Assembly: GCF_014649535.1 (NCBI RefSeq)
Contig: NZ_BMTF01000009.1
Span: 1 to 64,000, forward strand
Direction of reading: 5' to 3'
Length of the DNA: 64,000 nt
Source: Streptomyces gelaticus
GTDB lineage: Bacteria; Actinomycetota; Actinomycetes; Streptomycetales; Streptomycetaceae
Of this stretch, positions 46,896 through 55,212 are shown in pieces. Positions within the stretch are counted from its first letter, which is position 1, and each line of letters begins with the position of its first letter. Both the position numbers and the translations under genes were made by a program. The notes under the pieces are model-generated. The model was not told the DNA's origin. It made no database searches and worked only from the letters and a program-made list of their open reading frames with translations.

Positions 46896-46913
46896 TTGCT
46901 CTACGTTGCTCCC

Positions 46914-48113
46914 GTGTTTCGACATCGCTCCCAGCCTTCCCGGCCTCTGGTCAGTGCGCCCGCCGAGACCGCGGTCCTCTCCCTGCTCCTCGCGGAGGGA
47001 CCGCTCAGCAGGGTGGAACTGGCCCGGCGGACAGGGCTCTCCTCGACGGCCGTCACCAAGGCGGCCAGGCCGCTCATCGACGACGGCTACCTGTACGAAC
47101 TCCCGCCGGAGCGCACCGCACCCGGTGCCGGCCGGCCGGTCAACCCGCTCGCGGTCGCTCCCGACCGGGAGTACTTCGTCGGACTGAAGATCAGCGTCGA
47201 CCAGGTCTTCGGCGCCGTCTGCGATCTGCGGGCCGGCATCCGGGCCACGGCCGGCCGGCCGCTCGACGTGTGCACGCCCGAGGCCGTCGCCGGACTGGTC
47301 GCCGAGCTGGTCGACGAACTCCTCGACGCCGACCCCGCGTTCCGGGACCGTACGCGCCACCTCGGCGTCGCGGTCAACGGCGACGTGGACCGCGACAGCG
47401 GACGGCTCCGTCACTCCGGACTGCTCGGCTGGCGTGATGTGCCACTCGCCGAGCTGCTCGCCGCATCCACCGGCCTGGCGGTCACCGTCGAGAATGACGT
47501 CAGGGCCCTGACCGTCGCCGAGCACTGGTTCGGCGAAGGCATCGGAACCGGCTACTTCGCGCTGGTCACCATCGGCGCGGGCATCGGCTCCGCCCTCGTC
47601 GTCAACGGGCACCTCCTCCGAGGGGCCTACGGCGTCGCCGGCGAGGTCGGACACATCTGCGTCGACCCGGCCGGACCGCGCTGCCGCTGCGGCGCGCGTG
47701 GCTGCGTCGAAGCGATCGCCTCGACCGATGTGATCCTCGCGACGGTCCGTGACGCCGCCGCGAACCCGCGCCTCACGTTCGACGAGGTCGTCGAGATGGC
47801 CCGCGAGGGTCGTCCCGAAGCCCGCGAGGCCTTCGCCCGGGCCGGACAGGCCATCGGGGTCGGCATCGCCGCCCTGGTCAACCTCGTGGGCCCGGAGCGG
47901 GTCGTCGTCAGCGGTGAAGGGGTCGACGCCTATGATCTGTTCAGCCGTCACATCCAGGAGGCGTACGCCGCACACGCCTTCGGAGCGGCGTCCCGGTGCC
48001 CCCTGTCACTGCGCCCGCTGCCTTGGGAGGAGTGGGCCCGCGGTGGCGCGGCCGTGGCCATCCAGGCCCTCTTCCCCCAGCCCGCGGCCACCCCCACGAT
48101 CGGCGCCGGCTGA
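46914..48113 (+). CDS. ROK-family transcriptional regulator
   Basis: A 399-aa repressor. The N-terminal helix-turn-helix is SRVELARRTGLSSTAVTKAA near 32-51. The ROK domain has the sugar-kinase-like ENDVRALTVAEHWFGEG near 193-209, IGAGIGSALVVNGHL and the zinc motif CRCGARGCVEA near 258-268. ROK repressors are released by a sugar or its phosphate. GTG 46914 lacks an RBS and may be a leaderless start; upstream TTG is possible. It controls, by position, both the leftward alpha-galactosidase operon and the rightward importer and hydrolase genes. Confidence 0.9.
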   Translation: MFRHRSQPSRPLVSAPAETAVLSLLLAEGPLSRVELARRTGLSSTAVTKAARPLIDDGYLYELPPERTAPGAGRPVNPLAVAPDREYFVGLKISVDQVFGAVCDLRAGIRATAGRPLDVCTPEAVAGLVAELVDELLDADPAFRDRTRHLGVAVNGDVDRDSGRLRHSGLLGWRDVPLAELLAASTGLAVTVENDVRALTVAEHWFGEGIGTGYFALVTIGAGIGSALVVNGHLLRGAYGVAGEVGHICVDPAGPRCRCGARGCVEAIASTDVILATVRDAAANPRLTFDEVVEMAREGRPEAREAFARAGQAIGVGIAALVNLVGPERVVVSGEGVDAYDLFSRHIQEAYAAHAFGAASRCPLSLRPLPWEEWARGGAAVAIQALFPQPAATPTIGAG

Positions 48114-48254
48114 CCGAGGGTCACCCCCCCTCGCCCCGCAGCCTTGCGTACGACTCCCTGGCCGTCGCCCTCCACTGCCGGCAAGCACGGACGAAGGCGC
48201 CGACCAGGGAGCACATCCGCCCCGTACACACACCCTCACAAAAGGAAATGCGAC

Positions 48255-49538
48255 ATGAGCGCACGCAGAGCCGAGCTTAGCCGACGCGGATTCCTCACCG
48301 GATCGCTGCTCGTCGCCGCCGGAACGGTCCTGACGACCGCCTGCAGCACCGACCCGACCGGTGGCTCCGCCTCCGGAGCGAAGACCACCCTCAACGTCTG
48401 GTACCACGCCTACGGCGAGGCCGGTACCCAGCAGGCGGTGCTCCGCTACGCCAAGGCCTTCACCAAGGCCAACCCGGACATAGCCGTCAAGGTGACCTGG
48501 GTCCCCGGCGACTACGCGGGCAAGCTCAACGCGACCCTGCTGACCGATTCGGCCCCCGATGTCTTCGAGATCGGCGACTTCAGCGAGAGGTTCGTCCGCG
48601 GCGGCCAGATCGCCGCCCTCGACGACGTGTACGGCAGTGCCAAGAGCGACTTCAACGCCAACGCCATCAGTTCGGTCACCGTCGACGGCAAGCTCTACGG
48701 CGTCAAGATGATCGACGACGTCATCATGCTCTACTACCGCAAGAGCGTCCTGTCCAAGGCCGGGATCACGCCGCCCACGACCTTGGACGGCCTCATCGCC
48801 GCGGCGAAGGCCCTGTCCACCAAGAAGAACAAAGGCCTGTTCGTCGGTAACGACGGTATCGGCGACTCCCCGAGCAACGCCGTCTGGTCCAACGGCGGCG
48901 ACCTCGTGACCCCCGAAGGCAAGGTGGCGTTCGGATCGGCCCAGGCGCTGGAGGCGATCACCGCCCTGAAGGGGCTGCACGACGACAAGTCGCTGCTGCT
49001 CGGCTTCACCACCGACTGGTGGGACCCCGCCGCCTTCACTCAGGGCGTCGTGCCGATGCAGTGGTGCGGCCTGTGGGCGATGCCCGCCGTCCAGTCCGCG
49101 CTCGGCGACGACTTCGGCGTCCTGCCGTGGCCCGCCTTCAAGGCCGGCGGCACTCCCGTCGTCCGCGTCGGCGGGTGGACCAGCTGCGTCAATGCCAAGG
49201 GCAAGAACGTGGCCGCGGCGAAGAAGTTCGCCCAGTGGCTGTGGGTCGAACAGTCCGACCTGCAGCGGGACTTCGCCGAGAGCTACGGCTTCCACGTGCC
49301 GCCGCGCACCTCCGTGGCGGCGTCCGCGAAGAAGCTGTCCACCGGCGCCGCCAAGGAGACCGTGGAACTGGCGGCGAAGTACGGGAAGCACAACCCGGGC
49401 ACCTGGGACACCGCGGTGAGCAGCACCTTCAACGCGGCCGCAATGAAGATCGTCGGCGGAAAGGGCGATCCGGCCGCGCTGCTCGCCGACGCGGTGAAGA
49501 AGGCCCAGCGCGAGATCGACAAGCAGCTCGGCCGGTGA
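48255..49538 (+). CDS. Sugar-binding lipoprotein with Tat signal
   Basis: A 427-aa family 1 solute-binding protein. The N terminus combines a twin-arginine motif (SRRGFLTG, residues 9-16) with a lipobox LTTAC (Cys 30), so it is exported folded and lipidated, as is common in streptomycetes. The body has TLNVWYHAYGEAGTQQAVLR near 46-65 and WGGDL/WKNA-like sugar-pocket Trp residues (FTTDWWDPAAF, MQWCGLWAMP). AAAGGA precedes ATG 48255. It starts the importer operon, with the next gene overlapping by 4 nt. Confidence 0.93.
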   Translation: MSARRAELSRRGFLTGSLLVAAGTVLTTACSTDPTGGSASGAKTTLNVWYHAYGEAGTQQAVLRYAKAFTKANPDIAVKVTWVPGDYAGKLNATLLTDSAPDVFEIGDFSERFVRGGQIAALDDVYGSAKSDFNANAISSVTVDGKLYGVKMIDDVIMLYYRKSVLSKAGITPPTTLDGLIAAAKALSTKKNKGLFVGNDGIGDSPSNAVWSNGGDLVTPEGKVAFGSAQALEAITALKGLHDDKSLLLGFTTDWWDPAAFTQGVVPMQWCGLWAMPAVQSALGDDFGVLPWPAFKAGGTPVVRVGGWTSCVNAKGKNVAAAKKFAQWLWVEQSDLQRDFAESYGFHVPPRTSVAASAKKLSTGAAKETVELAAKYGKHNPGTWDTAVSSTFNAAAMKIVGGKGDPAALLADAVKKAQREIDKQLGR

Positions 49539-50548
49539 AACCGATGAACTCGGCGACCGACACCACTGTGCAGCCCGAGCCCGCAGGGCGCCCCGCGGTC
49601 ACCCCGCGGGGCGCCGCCCGCACCGGCCGGTCCGGCCCCGGCCGGCCTCGCGTCGGCCGGTCCGGCTGGATCGCGTTCGTGCTGCTCACCGCGCCGATGC
49701 TCATCGGGCTCGGCATCTTCAAGTACGTTGCGATCGGCTGGAGTTTCCTGCTCAGCCTCAGCGACGCGCGCGGCACCATCTCCCTCGGCCACTGGGTCGG
49801 ACTCGACAACTACCAGACCCTCCTGTCCGACCAGACATTCCGCGACTCGCTGCTCAACATCCTGCTGTTCACCGCCTTCATCGTGCCGGTCACCTTCGCT
49901 GCCTCCTTCGGGCTCGCCCTGCTGGTGCACCGGATCCGGCGCGGCCGGGCCCTGCTGCGCACCACCTTCCTCATCCCGACGGCCGTCTCGTACGTCGCCG
50001 CGTCACTGCTGTGGAAGATGTGCCTGTTCAACGGCCTGCCGACGGGCATCGCGAACATGATCGGCGGATGGTTCGGGGCGGAACCGGTGCCCTGGTTGCA
50101 GTCCACCTCGCCACCGCTCTACTGGATCGTCCTCGTCACGCTGCGCCTCTGGCTCCAGGTCGGGTTCTACATGGTGCTCTTCCTCGCCGGGCTGCAGGCC
50201 ATTCCCAAGGAGCTCTACGAGGCCGCCGCGCTCGACGGTGCGTCGGGCCGGCGGCTCCTGACGGGGATCACGCTGCCGATGCTGCGCAACACGTCTGTCG
50301 CCGTGCTGATGCTGCTGTTCATCGCCGCCTTCCAGGCCTTCGACGAGTTCTACAACCTGTTCAACAGCGGGCTCTCCGGAACTGGAACGGCCCCCGTACA
50401 GACGCCGCTGGTCCACCTCTACAACACCGCCATGGGCAGCCAGAACTACGGCCTCGGCTCGGCCGGAGCCTTCGTGCTCACCGCCCTCATTGTCGGAGTG
50501 ACCCTGATTCAGGGACGGTTCACCGGATTCGGCAGGAGCGGAGAATGA
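49535..50548 (+). CDS. ABC sugar importer permease (MalF type)
   Basis: A 337-aa CUT1 permease. A ~45-residue Pro/Arg-rich cytoplasmic N terminus precedes six membrane segments, beginning at WIAFVLLTAPMLIGLGIF. The EAA loop is LYEAAALDGASGRRLLTGIT near 227-247. GTG 49535 overlaps the stop of the binding-protein gene; ATG 49544 is possible. It pairs with the next permease. Confidence 0.92.
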   Translation: MKPMNSATDTTVQPEPAGRPAVTPRGAARTGRSGPGRPRVGRSGWIAFVLLTAPMLIGLGIFKYVAIGWSFLLSLSDARGTISLGHWVGLDNYQTLLSDQTFRDSLLNILLFTAFIVPVTFAASFGLALLVHRIRRGRALLRTTFLIPTAVSYVAASLLWKMCLFNGLPTGIANMIGGWFGAEPVPWLQSTSPPLYWIVLVTLRLWLQVGFYMVLFLAGLQAIPKELYEAAALDGASGRRLLTGITLPMLRNTSVAVLMLLFIAAFQAFDEFYNLFNSGLSGTGTAPVQTPLVHLYNTAMGSQNYGLGSAGAFVLTALIVGVTLIQGRFTGFGRSGE

Positions 50549-50555
50549 GAAGCGC

Positions 50556-51401
50556 ATGATCACCCTGCCCGGACTGCCCCGATCCGCGCGCATCCTCGCC
50601 CGCGGCCTCCTCGTCGGCGTCCTCACCGCGGCCTTCCTGGCGCCCTTCTACCTGATGCTCCGCAACTCCCTCATGGACTCGCAGGGCCTCACGGCGCCGG
50701 AGTGGACGTGGTGGCCCTCGACGATGCACTTCGAGAACTTCACCGCCCTGTTCGACGACCCCTCGGTCTCCATGGGCCCGGCCCTCGGCAACTCGCTGCT
50801 CATCGCCGCCATCACCGCACCGGTCTCCACGCTCCTCGCCTCCGCGGCCGGCTACGCTCTCGCCCGGATTCCGGTCCCGGGACGCGGTGTGGTGCTCGCC
50901 CTGGTGGTGGCCACGCTGATGATCCCCGGCTCGGTCACCTTCGTACCGACGTTCGTCGTCGTCGGCTCCATGGGCGGCGTCAACACCTTGTGGGGCATCA
51001 TCGTGCCCGGCCTCTTCAATCCGTTCGCGGTCCTGCTGTTCCGCAACTTCTACCTCCAGTTCCCGAGCGAGATCGAAGACGCCGGACGAATCGACGGCCT
51101 CGGCTGGCTCGGCCTGTACCGCCGGATCGCCCTGCCGAGCTCAGGAGCGATGCTGGCCTCGCTCGGGGCGCTGTCCTTCATCGACAGCTGGAACTCCTTC
51201 CTGTGGCCACTGGTCATCGGCCAGGACCCGTCCGCCTGGACCGCGCAGATCGCGCTGTCCACCTTCCTCACCTCGCAGACCATCAACCTGCCCGGCCTCT
51301 TCGCCGGCGCCGTCGTCACCATCACGCCCCTGGTCGTCATGTTCCTCATCGCCCAGCGCTACATCGTCGAGGGCATCGCCACCAGCGGCCTCAAGGGCTG
51401 A
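50556..51401 (+). CDS. ABC sugar importer permease (MalG type)
   Basis: A 281-aa CUT1 permease with six membrane segments, the first at LLVGVLTAAFLAPFYLMLRN. The EAA loop is EIEDAGRIDGLGWLGLYRRI near 169-189. It follows the other permease by 7 nt. No ATPase gene is near, so a shared ATPase is expected. Confidence 0.92.
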   Translation: MITLPGLPRSARILARGLLVGVLTAAFLAPFYLMLRNSLMDSQGLTAPEWTWWPSTMHFENFTALFDDPSVSMGPALGNSLLIAAITAPVSTLLASAAGYALARIPVPGRGVVLALVVATLMIPGSVTFVPTFVVVGSMGGVNTLWGIIVPGLFNPFAVLLFRNFYLQFPSEIEDAGRIDGLGWLGLYRRIALPSSGAMLASLGALSFIDSWNSFLWPLVIGQDPSAWTAQIALSTFLTSQTINLPGLFAGAVVTITPLVVMFLIAQRYIVEGIATSGLKG

Positions 51402-51472
51402 TCCACCGCACCACGCCGTTCCACACCACGCACAAGGCAGGCACTCGTCCCCCACCCGCAAGGAGCTTCCCC

Positions 51473-53410
51473 GTGACACCTCGCATCACCCTGCTCCGAC
51501 GCGCGACCGCGGCCCTCGCCACGTCGTCCGCGCTTCTCCTCTGCACCCTCACCCCCTCCGCCGCCGCGGCGGACACAGGGACGGCACCGCAGCCCCCGGC
51601 TCTCACCGGCGCACAGCTCGCCGCCTCATGGACCGCCCCGCTGTCCACCCGGGACCGGTACGTCGTCGACGCCGACGGCGACCGGTTCAAGCTCAAGTCC
51701 GGCAACTGGGCCGGCGCCCAGGGCACCTGGCAGGGCAGCGGCGACGTCAACGACGTGGCGAACCACCAGGCGAGGCAGATGTCGCACAACATCCCGCTCG
51801 GCCTCGACCGGAAGCCGATGGCCCAGATCCTGGCCGACTTCCACGCCCTGGGCCTGAACAGCATCCGGCTCCCCTTCGCCAACGCACTCATCCACGACAC
51901 GAGCGCCGTCCCGGACTCGGCCGTCGCCGCCAACCCGCAGCTCAAGGGCAAGACCCCGTTGCAGGTGCTCGACGCCGTCGTCGGAGCCCTGACCGCGGAC
52001 GGTTTCGCCGTCATCCTCAACAACCACACCACCAGCTACCGTTTCTGCTGCGGCCTGGACGGCAACGAGCGCTGGAACAGCGGCCAGTCGACCCAGCAGT
52101 GGATCGACGACTGGGTGTTCCTGGCGAAGCGCTACCAGAACGACAAGCGGGTCGTCGGAGCCGATCTGCGCAACGAGGTCCGCCGCGACACCTGGAACGA
52201 CGCGAACTGGGGCTGGGGCGACGACCACGACCTCAACAAGGCCCTGGAAGAAGCCGGCAACAAGATCCTTCAGGCCAACCCGGACATGCTCGTCATCATG
52301 GAGGGCATCAACTGGCAGGGCATCCCGACCGACGTGACCCCCCACAGCCGCCCGACACTCACACCGGTCGCCACCCTGTCCAACACCCTGATCCGCTCCG
52401 ACAAACTCGTCTACGCGGCCCACTTCTACGGCTACACCGGCCCGAACCACACCGGCGCCACCGGAACGGGCGAGACGCACGACCCGCGCTACGAGGAACT
52501 CACCCCCGCACAGCTCGCCCAGGTTGTCGACGACCAGGCCCTGTTCGTCACCCGGTCCGGCCAGCACTTCACCGCACCCGTGTGGATCAGCGAGTTCGGC
52601 GCCGCCGGCCGCGGCGACATCGACGCCAAGGAACGTGCCTGGTTCGCCAACTTCACCGACATCCTGGTGAAGAACGACACCGACTTCGCCATCTGGCCTC
52701 TGGTCGGCTGGACCGACACGAACGGCACACCGCAGGACAACTGGGCCATGGTCAACTACAGTGCGAACGGCACACGAATCGGTGTCATGGACGCCGGTGA
52801 CTGGCGCGCCACCGACTGGAACAAACTCGTCAACGCCGCCGGCAAGACCGGCCGGATCGCCCCGGCACCCCGCTGGAACATGCTCAACCTGGACTACGCC
52901 GACTACAACGTCTCCGCCACCATGCTGGCAAAGCCGGACTGGTCCCCCGGCAACCGCAAGGCCAACTGCCCGGACAGCCAGCGGCTCGTCGGGCTCGGCC
53001 GCAGCGACAGCCGAGGACTGTGCACCGACGCCGGCCAGCCGACGAAGGGGAACGGAGCCTGGACCGTCGTCACCGACGAGCGACACGTCACCAGCGACTG
53101 GGCGAGCGGCTACAACAAGCTCCAGTGCCCCGACAACACCTTCGTGGTCGGCCACAGCGTGCGCAACAACGCCATGACAGCCCTCCTGTGCGCCCCCGCA
53201 ACCGACTCCCTGCCCACCACCGGCCGCGCGGTCTGGTTCGACGGCGGTGACAACCGCCCCGCCACCGGAGGCTCGACCGGCAGCGACTGGGCCCCGGGCT
53301 ACTACAAGGGCCAGTGCGCCGACAACGAGTACCTCGCAGGCGTCGCCTACACGTGGAAGTGGAACCACGGAGGCGTTCCCGACGCTCTGCTCTGCCGCCC
53401 GCTCGCCTGA
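51473..53410 (+). CDS. Secreted GH5 glycoside hydrolase with Cys-rich repeats
   Basis: A 645-aa secreted enzyme of the GH5 (cellulase/mannanase) family. Signal peptide ends near SAAAADTG. The acid/base Glu is E235 in LRNEVR and the nucleophile E374 in WISEFGA; FYGY (His-Tyr region) lies between them. About residues 495-645 are three similar units of the form DW(A/S)xGYxKxxCxDNxxVxG...ALLC, probably a carbohydrate-binding module. GTG 51473 has AAGGAG 7 nt upstream. It is just downstream of the importer, so it makes the oligosaccharides that are taken up. Beta-mannan or glucan is likely; the subfamily is not determined. Confidence 0.9.
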   Translation: MTPRITLLRRATAALATSSALLLCTLTPSAAAADTGTAPQPPALTGAQLAASWTAPLSTRDRYVVDADGDRFKLKSGNWAGAQGTWQGSGDVNDVANHQARQMSHNIPLGLDRKPMAQILADFHALGLNSIRLPFANALIHDTSAVPDSAVAANPQLKGKTPLQVLDAVVGALTADGFAVILNNHTTSYRFCCGLDGNERWNSGQSTQQWIDDWVFLAKRYQNDKRVVGADLRNEVRRDTWNDANWGWGDDHDLNKALEEAGNKILQANPDMLVIMEGINWQGIPTDVTPHSRPTLTPVATLSNTLIRSDKLVYAAHFYGYTGPNHTGATGTGETHDPRYEELTPAQLAQVVDDQALFVTRSGQHFTAPVWISEFGAAGRGDIDAKERAWFANFTDILVKNDTDFAIWPLVGWTDTNGTPQDNWAMVNYSANGTRIGVMDAGDWRATDWNKLVNAAGKTGRIAPAPRWNMLNLDYADYNVSATMLAKPDWSPGNRKANCPDSQRLVGLGRSDSRGLCTDAGQPTKGNGAWTVVTDERHVTSDWASGYNKLQCPDNTFVVGHSVRNNAMTALLCAPATDSLPTTGRAVWFDGGDNRPATGGSTGSDWAPGYYKGQCADNEYLAGVAYTWKWNHGGVPDALLCRPLA

Positions 53411-53447
53411 TCATCCCTTCCGCACCCACACCTAGGAGCACCCCAGC

Positions 53448-55193
53448 ATGCCCCGACTGGAGATCGCCGAGCACGGATTCCGTCTCGACGACCACCCGTT
53501 CCGCATCATCTCGGGCGGACTGCACTACTTCCGCATCCACCCGGAGCAGTGGGCCGATCGGCTCCACAAGGCGAGGCTGCTGGGACTCAACACGGTCGAG
53601 ACCTACGTCCCCTGGAACCTCCACGCCCCCCGGCCCGGTGAATTCCGGCTGGACGGAGGTCTCGACCTGCCCCGCTTCCTCGACCTCGCCGCCGCGGAGG
53701 GCCTGCACGTCCTCCTCCGCCCCGGCCCGTACATCTGCGCCGAATGGGAGGGCGGCGGCCTGCCCTCGTGGCTGCTCGCCGAGGACGGCATCGAGTTGCG
53801 CAGCCGCGACCCCCGCTTCCTCGCAGCCGTCGACGGCTATCTCGCCGCCCTCCTCCCGCCGCTGAAGCCGTACCTGTCCTCCGCCGGCGGGCCGGTCATC
53901 GCGGTGCAGCTGGAGAACGAGTACGGGGCCTACGGTGACGACTCCGGCTACCTCACGGACCTCGCCGGCCTGCTGCGCGCCCACGGCGTCGACGTCCCCC
54001 TCTTCACCTGCGACCAGCCCGCCGACCTCGCCCGCGGCGGCCTGGACGGCGTGCTGCGCACCGTGAACTTCGGCAGCCGCGTCGAGGCGGGCCTCGACCA
54101 GCTGCGCCGGATACAGCCGACCGGGCCCCTGATGTGCTCGGAGTTCTGGATCGGCTGGTTCGACCGCTGGGGCGGCGTCCACACCACCCGCGACGCCGCG
54201 GACGCGGCGGCCGACCTCGACCGCCTGCTCGCCGCCGGTGCCTCCGTCAACATCTACATGTTCCACGGCGGCACCAACTTCGGATTCACCAACGGAGCCA
54301 ACGACAAGGGCACCTACCGCCCCACGGCCACCTCCTACGACTACGACGCCCTCCTCGACGAAGCCGGCGACCCCACCCCCAAGTACGAGGCATTCCGCCA
54401 GGTCATCGCCCGGCACGCTCTCGTCCCCGACGAGCCCCGCCCCGCTCCCGGCCCGAAGCTCGCCCCCACCCTCGTGGAACTCGACCACTGCGCAGGTCTG
54501 TTCGACCAGGCCCACCTGTTCGGGCGGGCGGTCCGCGCCGACCACCCGCTCACCATGGAACAGCTCGGCCAGCCCTTCGGCTTCGTGCTGTACGAGACGG
54601 ATTTGCCGACCGCGGGGCCGGCCGTGCTGCGTGTGGGTGAGGTCCGTGACCGGGCCCAGGTCTTCGTCGACGGGCAGCCCGTCGGCGTACTGGAACGGGA
54701 GAACCACGAACACGCCCTCGCCTTCGTCTCGCCCAGGAGCGGCGCTCGGCTCGCGGTCCTGGTGGAGAACCAGGGCCGGGTCAACTACGGACCCGGCATC
54801 CACGACCGCAAGGGCCTGCTCGGCCAGGTCACCGTCAACGGCGCGGAACTCGTGGACTGGAACAGCAGCCCGCTGCCGCTGGACAGCCTTGACGCCCTCA
54901 CCCTCACCCCTGCCGCGCCCCTCGTCGGCCCGGCCTTCCACCGCGGCTTCTTCGAACTCGGCAGGCCCGCCGACGGATACCTCGCCCTGGACGGCTGGAC
55001 CAAGGGGCACGCCTGGATCAACGGCTTTCCGCTGGGCCGCTACTGGTCCCGGGGCCCGCAGACCACCCTGTACGTGCCCGCGCCGGCGCTGCGTCCCGGC
55101 CGCAACGAGATCACCGTCCTCGAACTCCACGCCACCGCGTCCCGCACCGTAGAGCTGCGGGACCGGCCCGACCTCGGCCCCGCCCAGGACTGA
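53448..55193 (+). CDS. GH35 beta-galactosidase
   Basis: A 581-aa retaining beta-galactosidase. The barrel begins with HYFRIHPEQWADRLHKARLL near 26-45 and NTVETYVPWNLHAP near 49-62. The acid/base is E158 in LENEYG and the nucleophile E232 in CSEFWIGWFD. IYMFHGGTNFGFTNGA near 268-283 is a family signature. The C-terminal beta domains bind galactosides. No signal peptide is seen, so it acts inside the cell on imported oligosaccharides. Confidence 0.95.
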   Translation: MPRLEIAEHGFRLDDHPFRIISGGLHYFRIHPEQWADRLHKARLLGLNTVETYVPWNLHAPRPGEFRLDGGLDLPRFLDLAAAEGLHVLLRPGPYICAEWEGGGLPSWLLAEDGIELRSRDPRFLAAVDGYLAALLPPLKPYLSSAGGPVIAVQLENEYGAYGDDSGYLTDLAGLLRAHGVDVPLFTCDQPADLARGGLDGVLRTVNFGSRVEAGLDQLRRIQPTGPLMCSEFWIGWFDRWGGVHTTRDAADAAADLDRLLAAGASVNIYMFHGGTNFGFTNGANDKGTYRPTATSYDYDALLDEAGDPTPKYEAFRQVIARHALVPDEPRPAPGPKLAPTLVELDHCAGLFDQAHLFGRAVRADHPLTMEQLGQPFGFVLYETDLPTAGPAVLRVGEVRDRAQVFVDGQPVGVLERENHEHALAFVSPRSGARLAVLVENQGRVNYGPGIHDRKGLLGQVTVNGAELVDWNSSPLPLDSLDALTLTPAAPLVGPAFHRGFFELGRPADGYLALDGWTKGHAWINGFPLGRYWSRGPQTTLYVPAPALRPGRNEITVLELHATASRTVELRDRPDLGPAQD

Positions 55194-55212
55194 CAACCGC
55201 CCGGAGCAGCCC

